Assembly: GCA_037893225.1 (NCBI GenBank) | Contig: JAZGUH010000331.1 | Span: forward strand, 2,604,001-2,668,000 | Direction: 5' to 3' | DNA: 64,000 nt | DNA from: Hippasteria phrygiana | Taxonomy: Eukaryota > Echinodermata > Asteroidea > Valvatida > Goniasteridae | In this document: positions 1-11,530 of the stretch, one piece after another | Layout: every line of letters starts with the position of its first letter | How positions within the stretch are numbered: the stretch's first letter is position 1 | Translations under genes and position numbers: made by a program | The notes under the pieces: generated by a model | The model's input: the letters and a program-made list of their open reading frames with translations, nothing else | Databases searched by the model: none | Told to the model about the DNA's origin: nothing

Positions 1-206
1 CCAACACTAAAGACCTCTTCAGTGGAAGTCCAGAGAGAGGTAATGGTGTGGCTGAGGGGCGCCAGTGACAAACACGGAGGTCGTAAACAGAGAGAGAGCA
101 GAGGGCAGTGGCAGAAACAGCTGATTAGACCATTCTACATGGGCATTTTACACAGGAATTGTTTGATTGCCTGAAGTCGGACATTGAATCTGGGAGAAAG
201 ACATTA
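1..206. other. Unannotated flank left of the first transposon
   Basis: I see no gene, RNA or clear repeat here. The last two bases (205-206, TA) form the left target-site duplication of the element that follows. Confidence 0.5.
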
Positions 207-492
207 CAGTGGAACTCCGCTATACTAAACACTGCTATACCGAACATTCGGCTATACCGAACATCATCCTTGGCTCCCAAATTTTGTGTACAAAACTTAA
301 CGAACATTGTTGTTGGGGAAAAAAAACGGATAAAAAAATGTACAGGGTATTTGGGCTGTTTGTAATTCCCAAACGGCCGCAGCTTCATGTTGAAGAGTGA
401 CAGGTGGCTATTATGAAAAGCCAACTGTTGCTTTAGAATGTATGAACATGTAATTACATGATTCAATAGCCGGCACATGTTTAAAGTAATCC

Positions 493-1083
493 TTAAAGGG
501 ACACATTGCTTTGGATGTTGCGATTTAGGCTATAAAACTGAAATGGATATGGTTGGGAAGCTTTTTGAAAAGTAGAATATAAAGATTCACATAACTATCC
601 CTTCAAATTGCGTGGTTTTTGTTTAATTTCGTGACAAATAACGGTCCGCCATTTTGTAGAACCAAATTTTTTACTCCACAAAATGGCGGACCATGTTCAC
701 CAGTCGTATTTCCAGTCGCATCTGGTTGAAGTACGTTCTGTTGATCCATTTTGATGTACTGTGGTGGCACGGCGCGCAGCATGCACTGGCGATATGTGTC
801 GCGAGCCAGAGAATTGTACACAAGGCCACTGGCTGCGGTGCCAGCCTAAAGACTCTTACAGCGTATTTTGCGCATTATTTAGACGGTGGTATTTAAGACT
901 GGAAATAAGTCTATGTTTCGCGGGTCAGATGTCAGGGGTAAGCGCACAATTTTTCTCTTTGTAATCACTACTCACTAATTACAACACATTATACGTGTTT
1001 TTTTGCATGAACAACTCTTATCAAAGATAAGGAACGTTTCTAAACAGCAAAATTTCATGACATTTGAAGGCAATGTGTCCCTA
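493..1083. mobile_element. Nested MITE-like inverted-repeat element
   Basis: TTAAAGGGACACATTGC near 493-509 is mirrored by GCAATGTGTCCCTAAA at 1070-1085, so about 590 bp inside the pogo-like element are bounded by ~15-bp inverted repeats. Weaker similarity continues inward (TTGGATGT against TTCAAATGT). There is no coding capacity. A TTAA-type target is possible from the left boundary but is not conserved on the right. Confidence 0.5.
643..692. repeat. Perfect 15-bp-arm hairpin
   Basis: GGTCCGCCATTTTGT at 643-657 is exactly reverse-complementary to 678-692, with a 20-nt loop. It sits inside the nested element and may be the termini of a third, very short insertion or a cruciform-forming core. 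Confidence 0.75.
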
Positions 1084-1232
1084 AATAAGTAACCCGTGGC
1101 TGAAAATCGCTATACCGAATGATCGTTTATACTGAACAAAATCTGTGGATTCCGCGATGTTGGTTATAGCGGCGTTCCACTCTATTAGTATAGAAAAATA
1201 ATGCATCTTTAGGCGTTTCATCCATTTTCAAC

Positions 1233-1550
1233 ACACCACTAGTAGTGAATTCTTGAATTCATTCCTGGTGGCATGTTTAATAATACCATGATTGGGAACA
1301 TTATTGTTAGAATTATTTTTACAACTAATCCATTGATTTTCTTGCCACTTTTGGTTTCTCAATAGTGCCACTGAGACTAGATTATGTTTACATGTATTTA
1401 CATTTACAAAAGTAGACACACTTGCCATTTTTCCAAGAATCTTTTCCTATACTACATGTATCAAATCCATTCACCAGGAGGGAATTCAAGAATTCACTCC
1501 TAGTGGTGTACTTCATAATACCTTAATAGGAAAATTGCTGCCCCATTGTC
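1233..1550. repeat. Palindromic duplication with GAATTC-centred arms
   Basis: The 1233-1271 arm (CACCACTAGTAGTGAATTC, then TTGAATTC) is the near reverse complement of 1472-1509. Because each arm is itself palindromic the two also align directly, and the direct alignment continues into the right flanks (ATAATACC at ~1279 and ~1515). It is therefore either a foldback element or a ~240-bp tandem duplication of a palindromic unit. Confidence 0.6.
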
Positions 1551-2233
1551 AGTAAAATTGCCTGTACATTTAATTTGAAGTTTAATTTTGGTTTCAAATG
1601 TTCCTGTAAATATTAAACACTGCAAAACTGAACTTTACCTATATGCATATGAAATCCCCATTACATGTATAGTACATATGCATTTGTCAGGAATTAACTA
1701 ATTAGCATGTTATGTGCATGTATTAAAGACACTACATTCCCCCCTTCTTTTGACTCAATTTAAAGTGATTGCATGTGACAACTAGATTTGACCGGTAAAT
1801 CATTTAGAGCTTTAGTGTATGTCCCGAAGTACACCCTGTTGACAAAGAACATTAACAACTGTAACTTTACAACAATCTTTCAAAGATTAATAATATCAGT
1901 TCGCGGAAAAATGGTAGGCAATGGTTCTATTAAACTTTATTTGCATTTATTGTGGTGTTCGTATAGAATAAACCGAAAAACTGTTGAGGTAAATTTAACA
2001 AACTACATCTCTGCTGTCTCCTAAAATGTAAATGACTAGGTTGTTATTAATTGCAAATGACACAGGCACAATAACTTGATGTACAGTGCCCAATTATTCT
2101 AATAGGGTTGTATCAGGAAAGAAATGGGAGATGGCCGACAAAGGCCGGTGTATCTTCCATTTGTCGTCTGATTAGATCCCGTTCAGAACAAAATAATTGT
2201 TCAGTATGTCGAGGACGCCTGTACCGTTACGAA
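1551..2233. other. AT-rich unique stretch, nothing recognised
   Basis: There are only short chance reading frames, no splice-bounded exon that I can defend and no obvious repeat. It becomes GC-richer towards its right end, where the poly-G block begins. Confidence 0.5.
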
Positions 2234-2300
2234 GGGGGGGGGGGGGGGGGGACGGGGACGGGTACGGGGGTACGGGTACGGGGGGGGGGGGGGGGGTGGG
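2234..2300 (+). repeat. Poly-G and GGTACGGG low-complexity block
   Basis: A run of 18 G at 2234-2251 is followed by GGGGACGGGTACGGG-type units and a second run of 17 G at 2280-2296. The plus strand has many G runs of three or more with short spacers, which is the sequence requirement for G-quadruplex formation. Confidence 0.85.
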
Positions 2301-2334
2301 TACAGGTACGGAGCCGGTTATAAGCCGCTAATGG

Positions 2335-2533
2335 ACCATTAAAGGCCAATACTGGGCCAATGCCGGCTACCGGGCCATATGCTGGCTGATGAAAACGGCC
2401 CATTACAGGGCCGTTAATGGCCCGGTTCCGGCAGCCAGCATTGGGCCGATAATGCGCCAGTGTGCAAAATTGTACTGGGCCGTTAATGCAGCCGGAATTG
2501 GCCCATAATCGGGCCGTTTATGTTGTGTTTACT
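2335..2533. repeat. GGCC/CCGG-rich palindromic segment at the array edge
   Basis: Words such as GGGCCGTTAATG, GGCCCATTA and CCGGCTACCGGGCC recur in both orientations. For example, 2352-2375 pairs imperfectly with 2422-2450 (GGCCAATGCCGGCT against AGCCAGCATTGGGCC). It abuts the first satellite monomer. It looks like decayed foldback or minisatellite sequence and has no coding signal. Confidence 0.5.
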
Positions 2534-2728
2534 GGGCATTCGGCTGAACTGGAGTCTGTGGAGCTGGAAATTGGTCTGGATGTTGCTGAGGAGTCTCTTT
2601 CATCAGATCGAAAAACGCCTTCATTTTGGGCCTAAGTTGCGTGGTGGGGGTCTCGGCTAGTCCATTGTATAGCGTGTGCACTTATGCGGGAATGCAGAAA
2701 AATACGTTCGAAAAACCTACTCGCTTAT
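2534..2728. repeat. First, internally deleted satellite monomer (array boundary)
   Basis: The array starts with GGCATTCGGCTGAACTGG right after GGCC-rich DNA. This monomer jumps from GAGTCTCTTT straight to CATCAGATCGAAAAACGCC, so it lacks the block of about 40 bp that holds TATCAAGATTGTGCGCAATTT in all later copies. A damaged edge monomer is typical where unequal exchange cannot homogenise the terminus. Confidence 0.75.
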
Positions 2729-3199
2729 CTCGGCCATCATTCGGCTGAACTGGGGTCTGTGGAGCTGGAAATTGGTCTGGATGTTGGTGAGGAGTCCCTC
2801 TTTCCATCAGTATCAAGATTGTCCGCAATTTCGTTCAATGTCAGATCGAAAAACGCCCTCATTTGGGGCCCAAGTTGCGTGGTGGGGGTCTCGGCTCGTC
2901 CATTGTATAACATGTGCACTTATACAGGGAATGCAGAAAAATTCGTTCGAAAAACCTACTCGCTTGTCTCCTCCATCATTTGGCTGAACTTGGGCCTGCG
3001 GAGCTGGAAATTGGTCTGCATGTTGCTGAGAAGTCCCTCTTTCCATCAGTATCAAGATTGTGTGCAATTTGGTTAAACATCAGATCGAAAAATTCCCTCA
3101 TTTTGGGCCTAAGTTGCGTGGTGGGGGTCTCGTCTAAACCATTGTATAGCATGTGCACTTATGCGGGAAGGCAGACAAATTCGTTCGAAAACCTACTCG

Positions 3200-4153
3200 C
3201 TTGTCTTGGCCATCATGTGGCTGAACTTGGGCCTGAGGAGCTGGAGATTGGTCTGGATGTTGCTGATGAGTCCCTCTTTCCATAAGTATCAAGATTGTGC
3301 GTGATTTCTTTCAACGTCAGACCGAAAAACGCCCTCATTTGGAACCCAAGTTGCGTGGTGGGGATCTCGGCTAGTCCATCGTATAGCATGTACACTTATG
3401 CAGGAATGCAAACAAATTCGTTCGAAAAACCTACTCGCTTGTCTCGGCCATCATTTGGCTGAACTGGGGTCTGTGGAGCTGGAAATTGGTCTGGATGTTG
3501 CTGAGAAGTCCCTCTTTCCATCAGTATCAAGATTGTGCGCAATTTGGTTAAACATCTGATCGAAAAATTCCCCATATTTTGGGCCTAAGTTGCGTGGTCG
3601 GGGTCTCGGCTAAACCATTGTATAGCATGTGCACTTATGCGGGAAGGCAGACAAATTCGTTCGAAAAACCTACTCGCTTGTCTCGGCCATCATTTGGCTG
3701 AACTTGGGCCTGAGGAGCTGGAGATTGGTCTGGATGTTGCTGATGAGTCCCTCTTTCCATAAGTATCAAGATTGTGCGTGATTTCGTTCAACGTCAGACC
3801 GAAAAACGCCCTCATTTGGAACCCAAGTTGCGCGGTGGGGATCTCGGCTAGTCCATCGTATAGTATGTACACTTATGCAGGAATGCAAACAAATTCTTTC
3901 GAAAAACCTACTCGCTTCTCTCGGCCATCATTTGGCTGAACTTGGGCCTGAGGAGCTGGAGATTGGTTTGGATGTTGCTGATAAGTCCCTCCTTCCATTA
4001 GTATCAAGATTGTGCGCAATTTCGTACAACATCAGATCGAAAATTACCTTATTTTGGGCCTAAGTTGCGTGGTGGGGGTCTCGGCTAGTCCATTGTATAG
4101 CATGTGCACTTATTCGGGAATGCAGACAAATTCGTTCGAAAAACCTACTAGCT
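3200..4153. repeat. Duplicated satellite dimer (477-bp period)
   Basis: The variant features of ~3213-3395 (AGTCCCTCTTTCCATAAG, TTGGAACCCAAG, GGGATCTCGG) return 477 bp later at ~3690-3872, so two neighbouring monomers have been copied as a unit. Boundaries are approximate. Confidence 0.75.
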
Positions 4154-4588
4154 TGTCTCGGCCATAATTTGGCTGAACTTGGGCCTCAGGAGCTGGAGAT
4201 TGGTCTGGATGTTGCTGATGAGTCCCTCTTTCCATCAGTATCAAGATTGTGCGCAATTTCGTTCAACATCAGATCAAAAAACGCCCTCATTTGGGGCCCA
4301 AGTTGCGTGGTGGGGGTCTCGGCTAGTCCATTGTATAGCATGTACACTTAACCGGGAATGCAGACAAAATCAGTTCGAAAAAAACTACTCGCATATCTCG
4401 GCCATCATTCTGCTGAACTGGGGTCTGTGGAGCTGGAAATTGGTCGGATGTTGCTGAGGAGTCCCTTTTTCCAACATTATCAAGATTGGGCGCAATTTCG
4501 TTTAACATCAGATCGAAAAACGCCTTCATTTTGGGCCTAAGTTGCGTGGTGGGGGTCTCGGCTAGTCCATTGTATATCATGTGCACTT

Positions 4589-7500
4589 ATGTGGGAATGC
4601 ATTAAAATTCGTTCGAAAAACCTACTCGCTTGTCTCGGCCATCATTTGGCTGAACTTGGGTCTGAGGAGCTGAAGATTGTTCTGGATGTTGCTGATGAGT
4701 CCCTCTTTCCATCAGTATCAAGATTGTGCGCAATTTCGTTTAACATCAGATCGAAAAACGCCCTTCATTTTGGGCCTAAGTTGCGTAGTAGGGGTCTCGG
4801 CTAGTCCATTGTATAATCATGTGCACTTATGCAGGAATGCAGATCAATTCGTTCGAAAACCCTACTCGCTTGTCTCGGCCATCATTTGGCTGAACTTGGG
4901 TCTGAGGAGCTGAAAATTGGTCTGGATGTTGATGAGGAGTCCCTCTTTCCATCAGTATCAAGATTGTGCGTAATTTCGTACAACATCAGATCGAAAAACG
5001 CCCTCATTTAAGGCCACGTTGCGTTGTGGGGGTCTCGGCCAGTCCATTGCATAGCATGTGCACTTAATCGGGAATGCAGACAAAATCAGTTTTAAAAAAA
5101 ACTACTCGCATATCTCGGCCATCATTCTGCTGAACTGGGGTCTGTGGAGCTGGAAATTCGTCTGGATGTTGCTGAGGAGTCCCTCTTTCCAACAGTATCA
5201 AGATTGTGCGTAATTTCGTTCAACATCAGATCAAAAAACGCCCTCATTTGGGGCCTAAGTTGCGTGGTGGGGGTCTCGGCTAGTCCATTGTATAGCATGT
5301 ACACTTAACCGGGAATGCAGACAAAATCAGTTGGCAAAAAACTACTCTCTTATCTCGGCCATCATTCGGCTGAACTGGGGTCTGTGGAGCTGGAAATTGG
5401 TCTGGATGTTGCTGAGCAGTCCCTCTTTCCAACAGTATCAAGATTGTGCGCAATTTCGTTAAACATCAGATAGAAAAATTTCCTAATTTTGGGCCTAAGT
5501 TGCGAAGTATGGGTCTCGGCTAGTCCATTGTATAATCATGAGCACTTATGCAGGAATGCAGATAAATTCGTTCGAAAAACCTACTCGCTTGTCTCAGCCA
5601 TCATTTGGCTGAACTTGGGTCCGAGGAGCTGAAAATTGGTCTGGATGTTGCTGAGGAGTCCCTCTTCCCATCAGTATCAAGATTGTGCGCAATTTAGTTA
5701 AAAATCAGATCGAAAAATTCCCTCATTTTGGGCCTAAGTTGCGTGGTGGGGGTCTCGGCTAGTCCATTGAATATCATGTGCACTTATGTGGGAATGCATT
5801 AAAATTCGTTCGAAAAACCTACTCGCTTGTCTCGGCCATCATTTGGCTGAACTTGGGTCTGAGGAGCTGAAGATTGTTCTGGATGTTGCTGATGAGTCCC
5901 TCTTTCCATCAGTATCAAGATTGTGCGCAATTTCGTTCAACATCAGATCAAAAAACGCCCTCATTTGGGGCCCAAGTTGCGTGGTGGGGGTCTCGGCTAG
6001 TCCATTGTATAGCATGTACACTTAACCGGGAATGCAGACAAAATCAGTTCGAAAAAAACTACTCGCATATCTCGGCCATCATTCTGCTGAACTGGGGTCT
6101 GTGGAGCTGGAAATTGGTCGGATGTTGCTGAGGAGTCCCTTTTTCCAGCATTATCAAGATTGTGCGTAATTTCGTTTAACATCAGATCGAAAAACGCCTT
6201 CATTTTGGGCCTAAGTTGCGTGGTGGGGGTCTCGGCTAGTCCATTGTATATCATGTGCACTTATGTGGGAATGCATTAAAATTCGTTCGAAAAACCTACT
6301 CGCTTGTCTCGGCCATCATTTGGCTGAACTTGGGTCTGAGGAGCTGAAGATTGTTCTGGATGTTGCTGATGAGTCCCTCTTTCCATCAGTATCAAGATTG
6401 TGCGCAATTTCGTTTAACATCAGATCGAAAAACGCCCTTCATTTTGGGCCTAAGTTGCGTAGTAGGGGTCTCGGCTAGTCCATTGTATAATCATGTGCAC
6501 TTATGCAGGAATGCAGATAAATTCGTTCGAAAACCCTACTCGCTTGTCTCGGCCATCATTTGGCTGAACTTGGGTCTGAGGAGCTGAAAATTGGTCTGGA
6601 TGTTGATGAGGAGTCCCTCTTTCCATCAGTATCAAGATTGTGCGTAATTTCGTACAACATCAGATCGAAAAACGCCCTCATTTAAGGCCCACGTTGCGTT
6701 GTGGGGGTCTCGGCCAGTCCATTGCATAGCATGTGCACTTAATCGGGAATGCAGACAAAATCAGTTAAAAAAAAAACTACTCGCATATCTCGGCCATCAT
6801 TCTGCTGAACTGGGGTCTGTGGAGCTGGCAAGTCGTCTGGATGTTGCTGAGGAGTCCCTCTTTCCAACAGTATCAAGATTGTGCGTAATTTCGTTCAACA
6901 TCAGATCAAAAAACGCCCTCATTTGGGGCCTAAGTTGCGTGGTGGGGGTCTCGGCTAGTCCATTGTATAGCAAGTACACTTAACCGGGAATGCAGACAAA
7001 ATCAGTTCGCAAAAAACTACTCTCTTATCTCGGCCATCATTCGGCTGAACTGGGGTCTGTGGAGCTGGAAATTGGTCTGGATGTTGCTGAGCAGTCCCTC
7101 TTTCCAACAGTATCAAGATTGTGCGCAATTTCGTTAAACATCAGATAGAAAAATTTCCTAATTTTGGGCCTAAGTTGCGAAGTATGGGTCTCGGCTAGTC
7201 CATTGTATAATCATGAGCACTTATGCAGGAATGCAGATAAATTCGTTCGAAAAACCTACTCGCTTGTCTCAGCCATCATTTGGCTGAACTTGGGTCCGAG
7301 GAGCTGAACATTTGTCTGGATGTTGCTGAGGAGTCCCTCTTCCCATCAGTATCAAGATTGTGCGCAATTTAGTTAAAAATCAGATCGAAAAATTCCCTCA
7401 TTTTGGGCCTAAGTTACGTGGTGGGGGTCTCGGCTAGTCCATTGAATATCATGTGCACTTATGTGGGAATGCATTAAAATTCGTTCGAAAAACCTACTCG

Positions 7501-10500
7501 CTTGTCTCGGCCATCATTTGGCTGAACTTGGGTCTGAGGAGCTGAAGATTGTTCTGGATGTTGCTGATGAGTCCCTCTTTCCATCAGTATCAAGATTGTG
7601 CGCAATTTCGTTCAACATCAGATCAAAAAACGCCCTCATTTGGGGCCCAAGTTGCGTGGTGGGGGTCTCGGCTAGTCCATTGTATAGCATGTACACTTAA
7701 CCGGGAATGCAGACAAAATCAGTTCGAAAAAAACTACTCGCATATCTCGGCCATCATTCTGCTGAACTGGGGTCTGTGGAGCTGGAAATTGGTCGGATGT
7801 TGCTGAGGAGTCCCTTTTTCCAACATTATCAAGATTGTGCGCAATTTAGTTAAAAATCAGATCGAAAAATTCCCTCATTTTGGGCCTAAGTTGCGTGGTG
7901 GGGGTCTCGGCTAGTCCATTGAATATCATGTGCACTTATGTGGGAATGCATTAAAATTCGTTCGAAAAACCTACTCGCTTGTCTCGGCCATCATTTGGCT
8001 GAACTTGGGTCTGAGGAGCTGAAGATTGTTCTGGATGTTGCTGATGAGTCCCTCTTTCCATCAGTATCAAGATTGTGCGCAATTTCGTTCAACATCAGAT
8101 CAAAAAACGCCCTCATTTGGGGCCCAAGTTGCGTGGTGGGGGTCTCGGCTAGTCCATTGTATAGCATGTACACTTAACCGGGAATGCAGACAAAATCAGT
8201 TCGAAAAAAACTACTCGCATATCTCGGCCATCATTCTGCTGAACTGGGGTCTGTGGAGCTGGAAATTGGTCGGATGTTGCTGAGGAGTCCCTTTTTCCAG
8301 CATTATCAAGATTGTGCGTAATTTCGTTTAACATCAGATCGAAAAACGCCTTCATTTTGGGCCTAAGTTGCGTGGTGGGGGTCTCGGCTAGTCCATTGTA
8401 TATCATGTGCACTTATGTGGGAATGCATTAAAATTCGTTCGAAAAACCTACTCGCTTGTCTCGGCCATCATTTGGCTGAACTTGGGTCTGAGGAGCTGAA
8501 GATTGTTCTGGATGTTGCTGATGAGTCCCTCTTTCCATCAGTATCAAGATTGTGCGCAATTTCGTTTAACATCAGATCGAAAAACGCCCTTCATTTTGGG
8601 CCTAAGTTGCGTAGTAGGGGTCTCGGCTAGTCCATTGTATAATCATGTGCACTTATGCAGGAATGCAGATAAATTCGTTCGAAAACCCTACTCGCTTGTC
8701 TCGGCCATCATTTGGCTGAACTTGGGTCTGAGGAGCTGAAAATTGGTCTGGATGTTGATGAGGAGTCCCTCTTTCCATCAGTATCAAGATTGTGCGTAAT
8801 TTCGTACAACATCAGATCGAAAAACGCCCTCATTTAAGGCCCACGTTGCGTTGTGGGGGTCTCGGCCAGTCCATTGCATAGCATGTGCACTTAATCGGGA
8901 ATGCAGACAAAATCAGTTAAAAAAAAAACTACTCGCATATCTCGGCCATCATTCTGCTGAACTGGGGTCTGTGGAGCTGGCAAGTCGTCTGGATGTTGCT
9001 GAGGAGTCCCTCTTTCCAACAGTATCAAGATTGTGCGTAATTTCGTTCAACATCAGATCAAAAAACGCCCTCATTTGGGGCCTAAGTTGCGTGGTGGGGG
9101 TCTCGGCTAGTCCATTGTATAGCAAGTACACTTAACCGGGAATGCAGACAAAATCAGTTCGCAAAAAACTACTCTCTTATCTCGGCCATCATTCGGCTGA
9201 ACTGGGGTCTGTGGAGCTGGAAATTGGTCTGGATGTTGCTGAGCAGTCCCTCTTTCCAACAGTATCAAGATTGTGCGCAATTTCGTTAAACATCAGATAG
9301 AAAAATTTCCTAATTTTGGGCCTAAGTTGCGAAGTATGGGTCTCGGCTAGTCCATTGTATAATCATGAGCACTTATGCAGGAATGCAGATAAATTCGTTC
9401 GAAAAACCTACTCGCTTGTCTCAGCCATCATTTGGCTGAACTTGGGTCCGAGGAGCTGAACATTTGTCTGGATGTTGCTGAGGAGTCCCTCTTCCCATCA
9501 GTATCAAGATTGTGCGCAATTTAGTTAAAAATCAGATCGAAAAATTCCCTCATTTTGGGCCTAAGTTACGTGGTGGGGGTCTCGGCTAGTCCATTGAATA
9601 TCATGTGCACTTATGTGGGAATGCATTAAAATTCGTTCGAAAAACCTACTCGCTTGTCTCGGCCATCATTTGGCTGAACTTGGGTCTGAGGAGCTGAAGA
9701 TTGTTCTGGATGTTGCTGATGAGTCCCTCTTTCCATCAGTATCAAGATTGTGCGCAATTTCGTTCAACATCAGATCAAAAAACGCCCTCATTTGGGGCCC
9801 AAGTTGCGTGGTGGGGGTCTCGGCTAGTCCATTGTATAGCATGTACACTTAACCGGGAATGCAGACAAAATCAGTTCGAAAAAAACTACTCGCATATCTC
9901 GGCCATCATTCTGCTGAACTGGGGTCTGTGGAGCTGGAAATTGGTCGGATGTTGCTGAGGAGTCCCTTTTTCCAACATTATCAAGATTGTGCGTAATTTC
10001 GTTTAACATCAGATCGAAAAACGCCTTCATTTTGGGCCTAAGTTGCGTGGTGGGGGTCTCGGCTAGTCCATTGTATATCATGTGCACTTATGTGGGAATG
10101 CATTAAAATTCGTTCGAAAAACCTACTCGCTTGTCTCGGCCATCATTTGGCTGAACTTGGGTCTGAGGAGCTGAAGATTGTTCTGGATGTTGCTGATGAG
10201 TCCCTCTTTCCATCAGTATCAAGATTGTGCGCAATTTCGTTTAACATCAGATCGAAAAACGCCCTTCATTTTGGGCCTAAGTTGCGTAGTAGGGGTCTCG
10301 GCTAGTCCATTGTATAATCATGTGCACTTATGCAGGAATGCAGATAAATTCGTTCGAAAACCCTACTCGCTTGTCTCGGCCATCATTTGGCTGAACTTGG
10401 GTCTGAGGAGCTGAAAATTGGTCTGGATGTTGATGAGGAGTCCCTCTTTCCATCAGTATCAAGATTGTGCGTAATTTCGTACAACATCAGATCGAAAAAC

Positions 10501-11530
10501 GCCCTCATTTAAGGCCCACGTTGCGTTGTGGGGGTCTCGGCCAGTCCATTGCATAGCATGTGCACTTAATCGGGAATGCAGACAAAATCAGTTAAAAAAA
10601 AAACTACTCGCATATCTCGGCCATCATTCTGCTGAACTGGGGTCTGTGGAGCTGGCAAGTCGTCTGGATGTTGCTGAGGAGTCCCTCTTTTCAACAGTAT
10701 CAAGATTGTGCGTAATTTCGTTCAACATCAGATCAAAAAACGCCCTCATTTGGGGCCTAAGTTGCGTGGTGGGGGTCTCGGCTAGTCCATTGTATAGCAT
10801 GTACACTTAACCGGGAATGCAGACAAAATCAGTTCGCAAAAAACTACTCTCTTATCTCGGCCATCATTCGGCTGAACTGGGGTCTGTGGAGCTGGAAATT
10901 GGTCTGGATGTTGCTGAGCAGTCCCTCTTTCCAACAGTATCAAGATTGTGCGCAATTTCGTTAAACATCAGATAGAAAAATTTCCTAATTTTGGGCCTAA
11001 GTTGCGAAGTATGGGTCTCGGCTAGTCCATTGTATAATCATGAGCACTTATGCAGGAATGCAGATAAATTCGTTCGAAAAACCTACTCGCTTGTCTCAGC
11101 CATCATTTGGCTGAACTTGGGTCCGAGGAGCTGAACATTTGTCTGGATGTTGCTGAGGAGTCCCTCTTCCCATCAGTATCAAGATTGTGCGCAATTTAGT
11201 TAAAAATCAGATCGAAAAATTCCCTCATTTTGGGCCTAAGTTGCGTGGTGGGGGTCTCGGCTAGTCCATTGAATATCATGTGCACTTATGTGGGAATGCA
11301 TTAAAATTCGTTCGAAAAACCTACTCGCTTGTCTCGGCCATCATTTGGCTGAACTTGGGTCTGAGGAGCTGAAGATTGTTCTGGATGTTGCTGATGAGTC
11401 CCTCTTTCCATCAGTATCAAGATTGTGCGCAATTTCGTTCAACATCAGATCAAAAAACGCCCTCATTTGGGGCCCAAGTTGCGTGGTGGGGGTCTCGGCT
11501 AGTCCATTGTATAGCATGTACACTTAACCG
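4589..11530. repeat. 7-monomer higher-order repeat, 1,675 bp, about four copies
   Basis: The marker monomer with TGTGGGAATGCATTAAAATTCG recurs in two fixed places per unit, at 4589, 6263, 8415 and 10090 and at 5786, 7461, 9613 and 11288. The spacing is 1,674-1,675 bp, or 2,152 bp where one copy carries two extra monomers. Corresponding monomers of successive units are nearly identical over hundreds of bases, while monomers within one unit differ clearly, which defines a true HOR. Copies 2 and 3 share a private AGCAAGTACAC variant (~6970, ~9122) that copies 1 and 4 lack. This shows the order of copying. Confidence 0.92.
7461..8414. repeat. Extra tandem dimer inside HOR copy 2 (477 bp x 2)
   Basis: The pair of monomers starting with the ATGCATTAAAATTCG marker at 7461 is repeated at 7938 with a 477-bp shift, so this HOR copy has nine monomers instead of seven. 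It is either a local unequal exchange or an assembly effect. Confidence 0.8.

Larger units (their letters stand above)
207..1182. mobile_element. pogo/Tigger-like (Tc1/mariner superfamily) non-autonomous element
   Basis: The left end reads CAGTGGAACTCCGCTATA from 207. The reverse complement of the right end reads GAGTGGAACGCCGCTATA up to 1182, giving about 18 bp of terminal inverted repeat with two mismatches. Both ends are flanked by TA (205-206 and 1183-1184), the target duplication of Tc1/mariner-type elements. The subterminal word GCTATACCGAA occurs at about 233 and 250 and again near 1108. No transposase frame is present in the 976 bp, so this is a non-autonomous or decayed copy. Its interior is largely taken up by a second inverted-repeat element. 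Assignment to the pogo/Tigger branch rests on the CAGTGGAAC-type terminus and the TA duplication only. Confidence 0.7.

Noticed and set aside
125..478. 117-codon minus-strand frame in the left flank
   Set aside because: It runs through the terminus of the pogo-like element and has no recognisable domain, codon bias or splice context.
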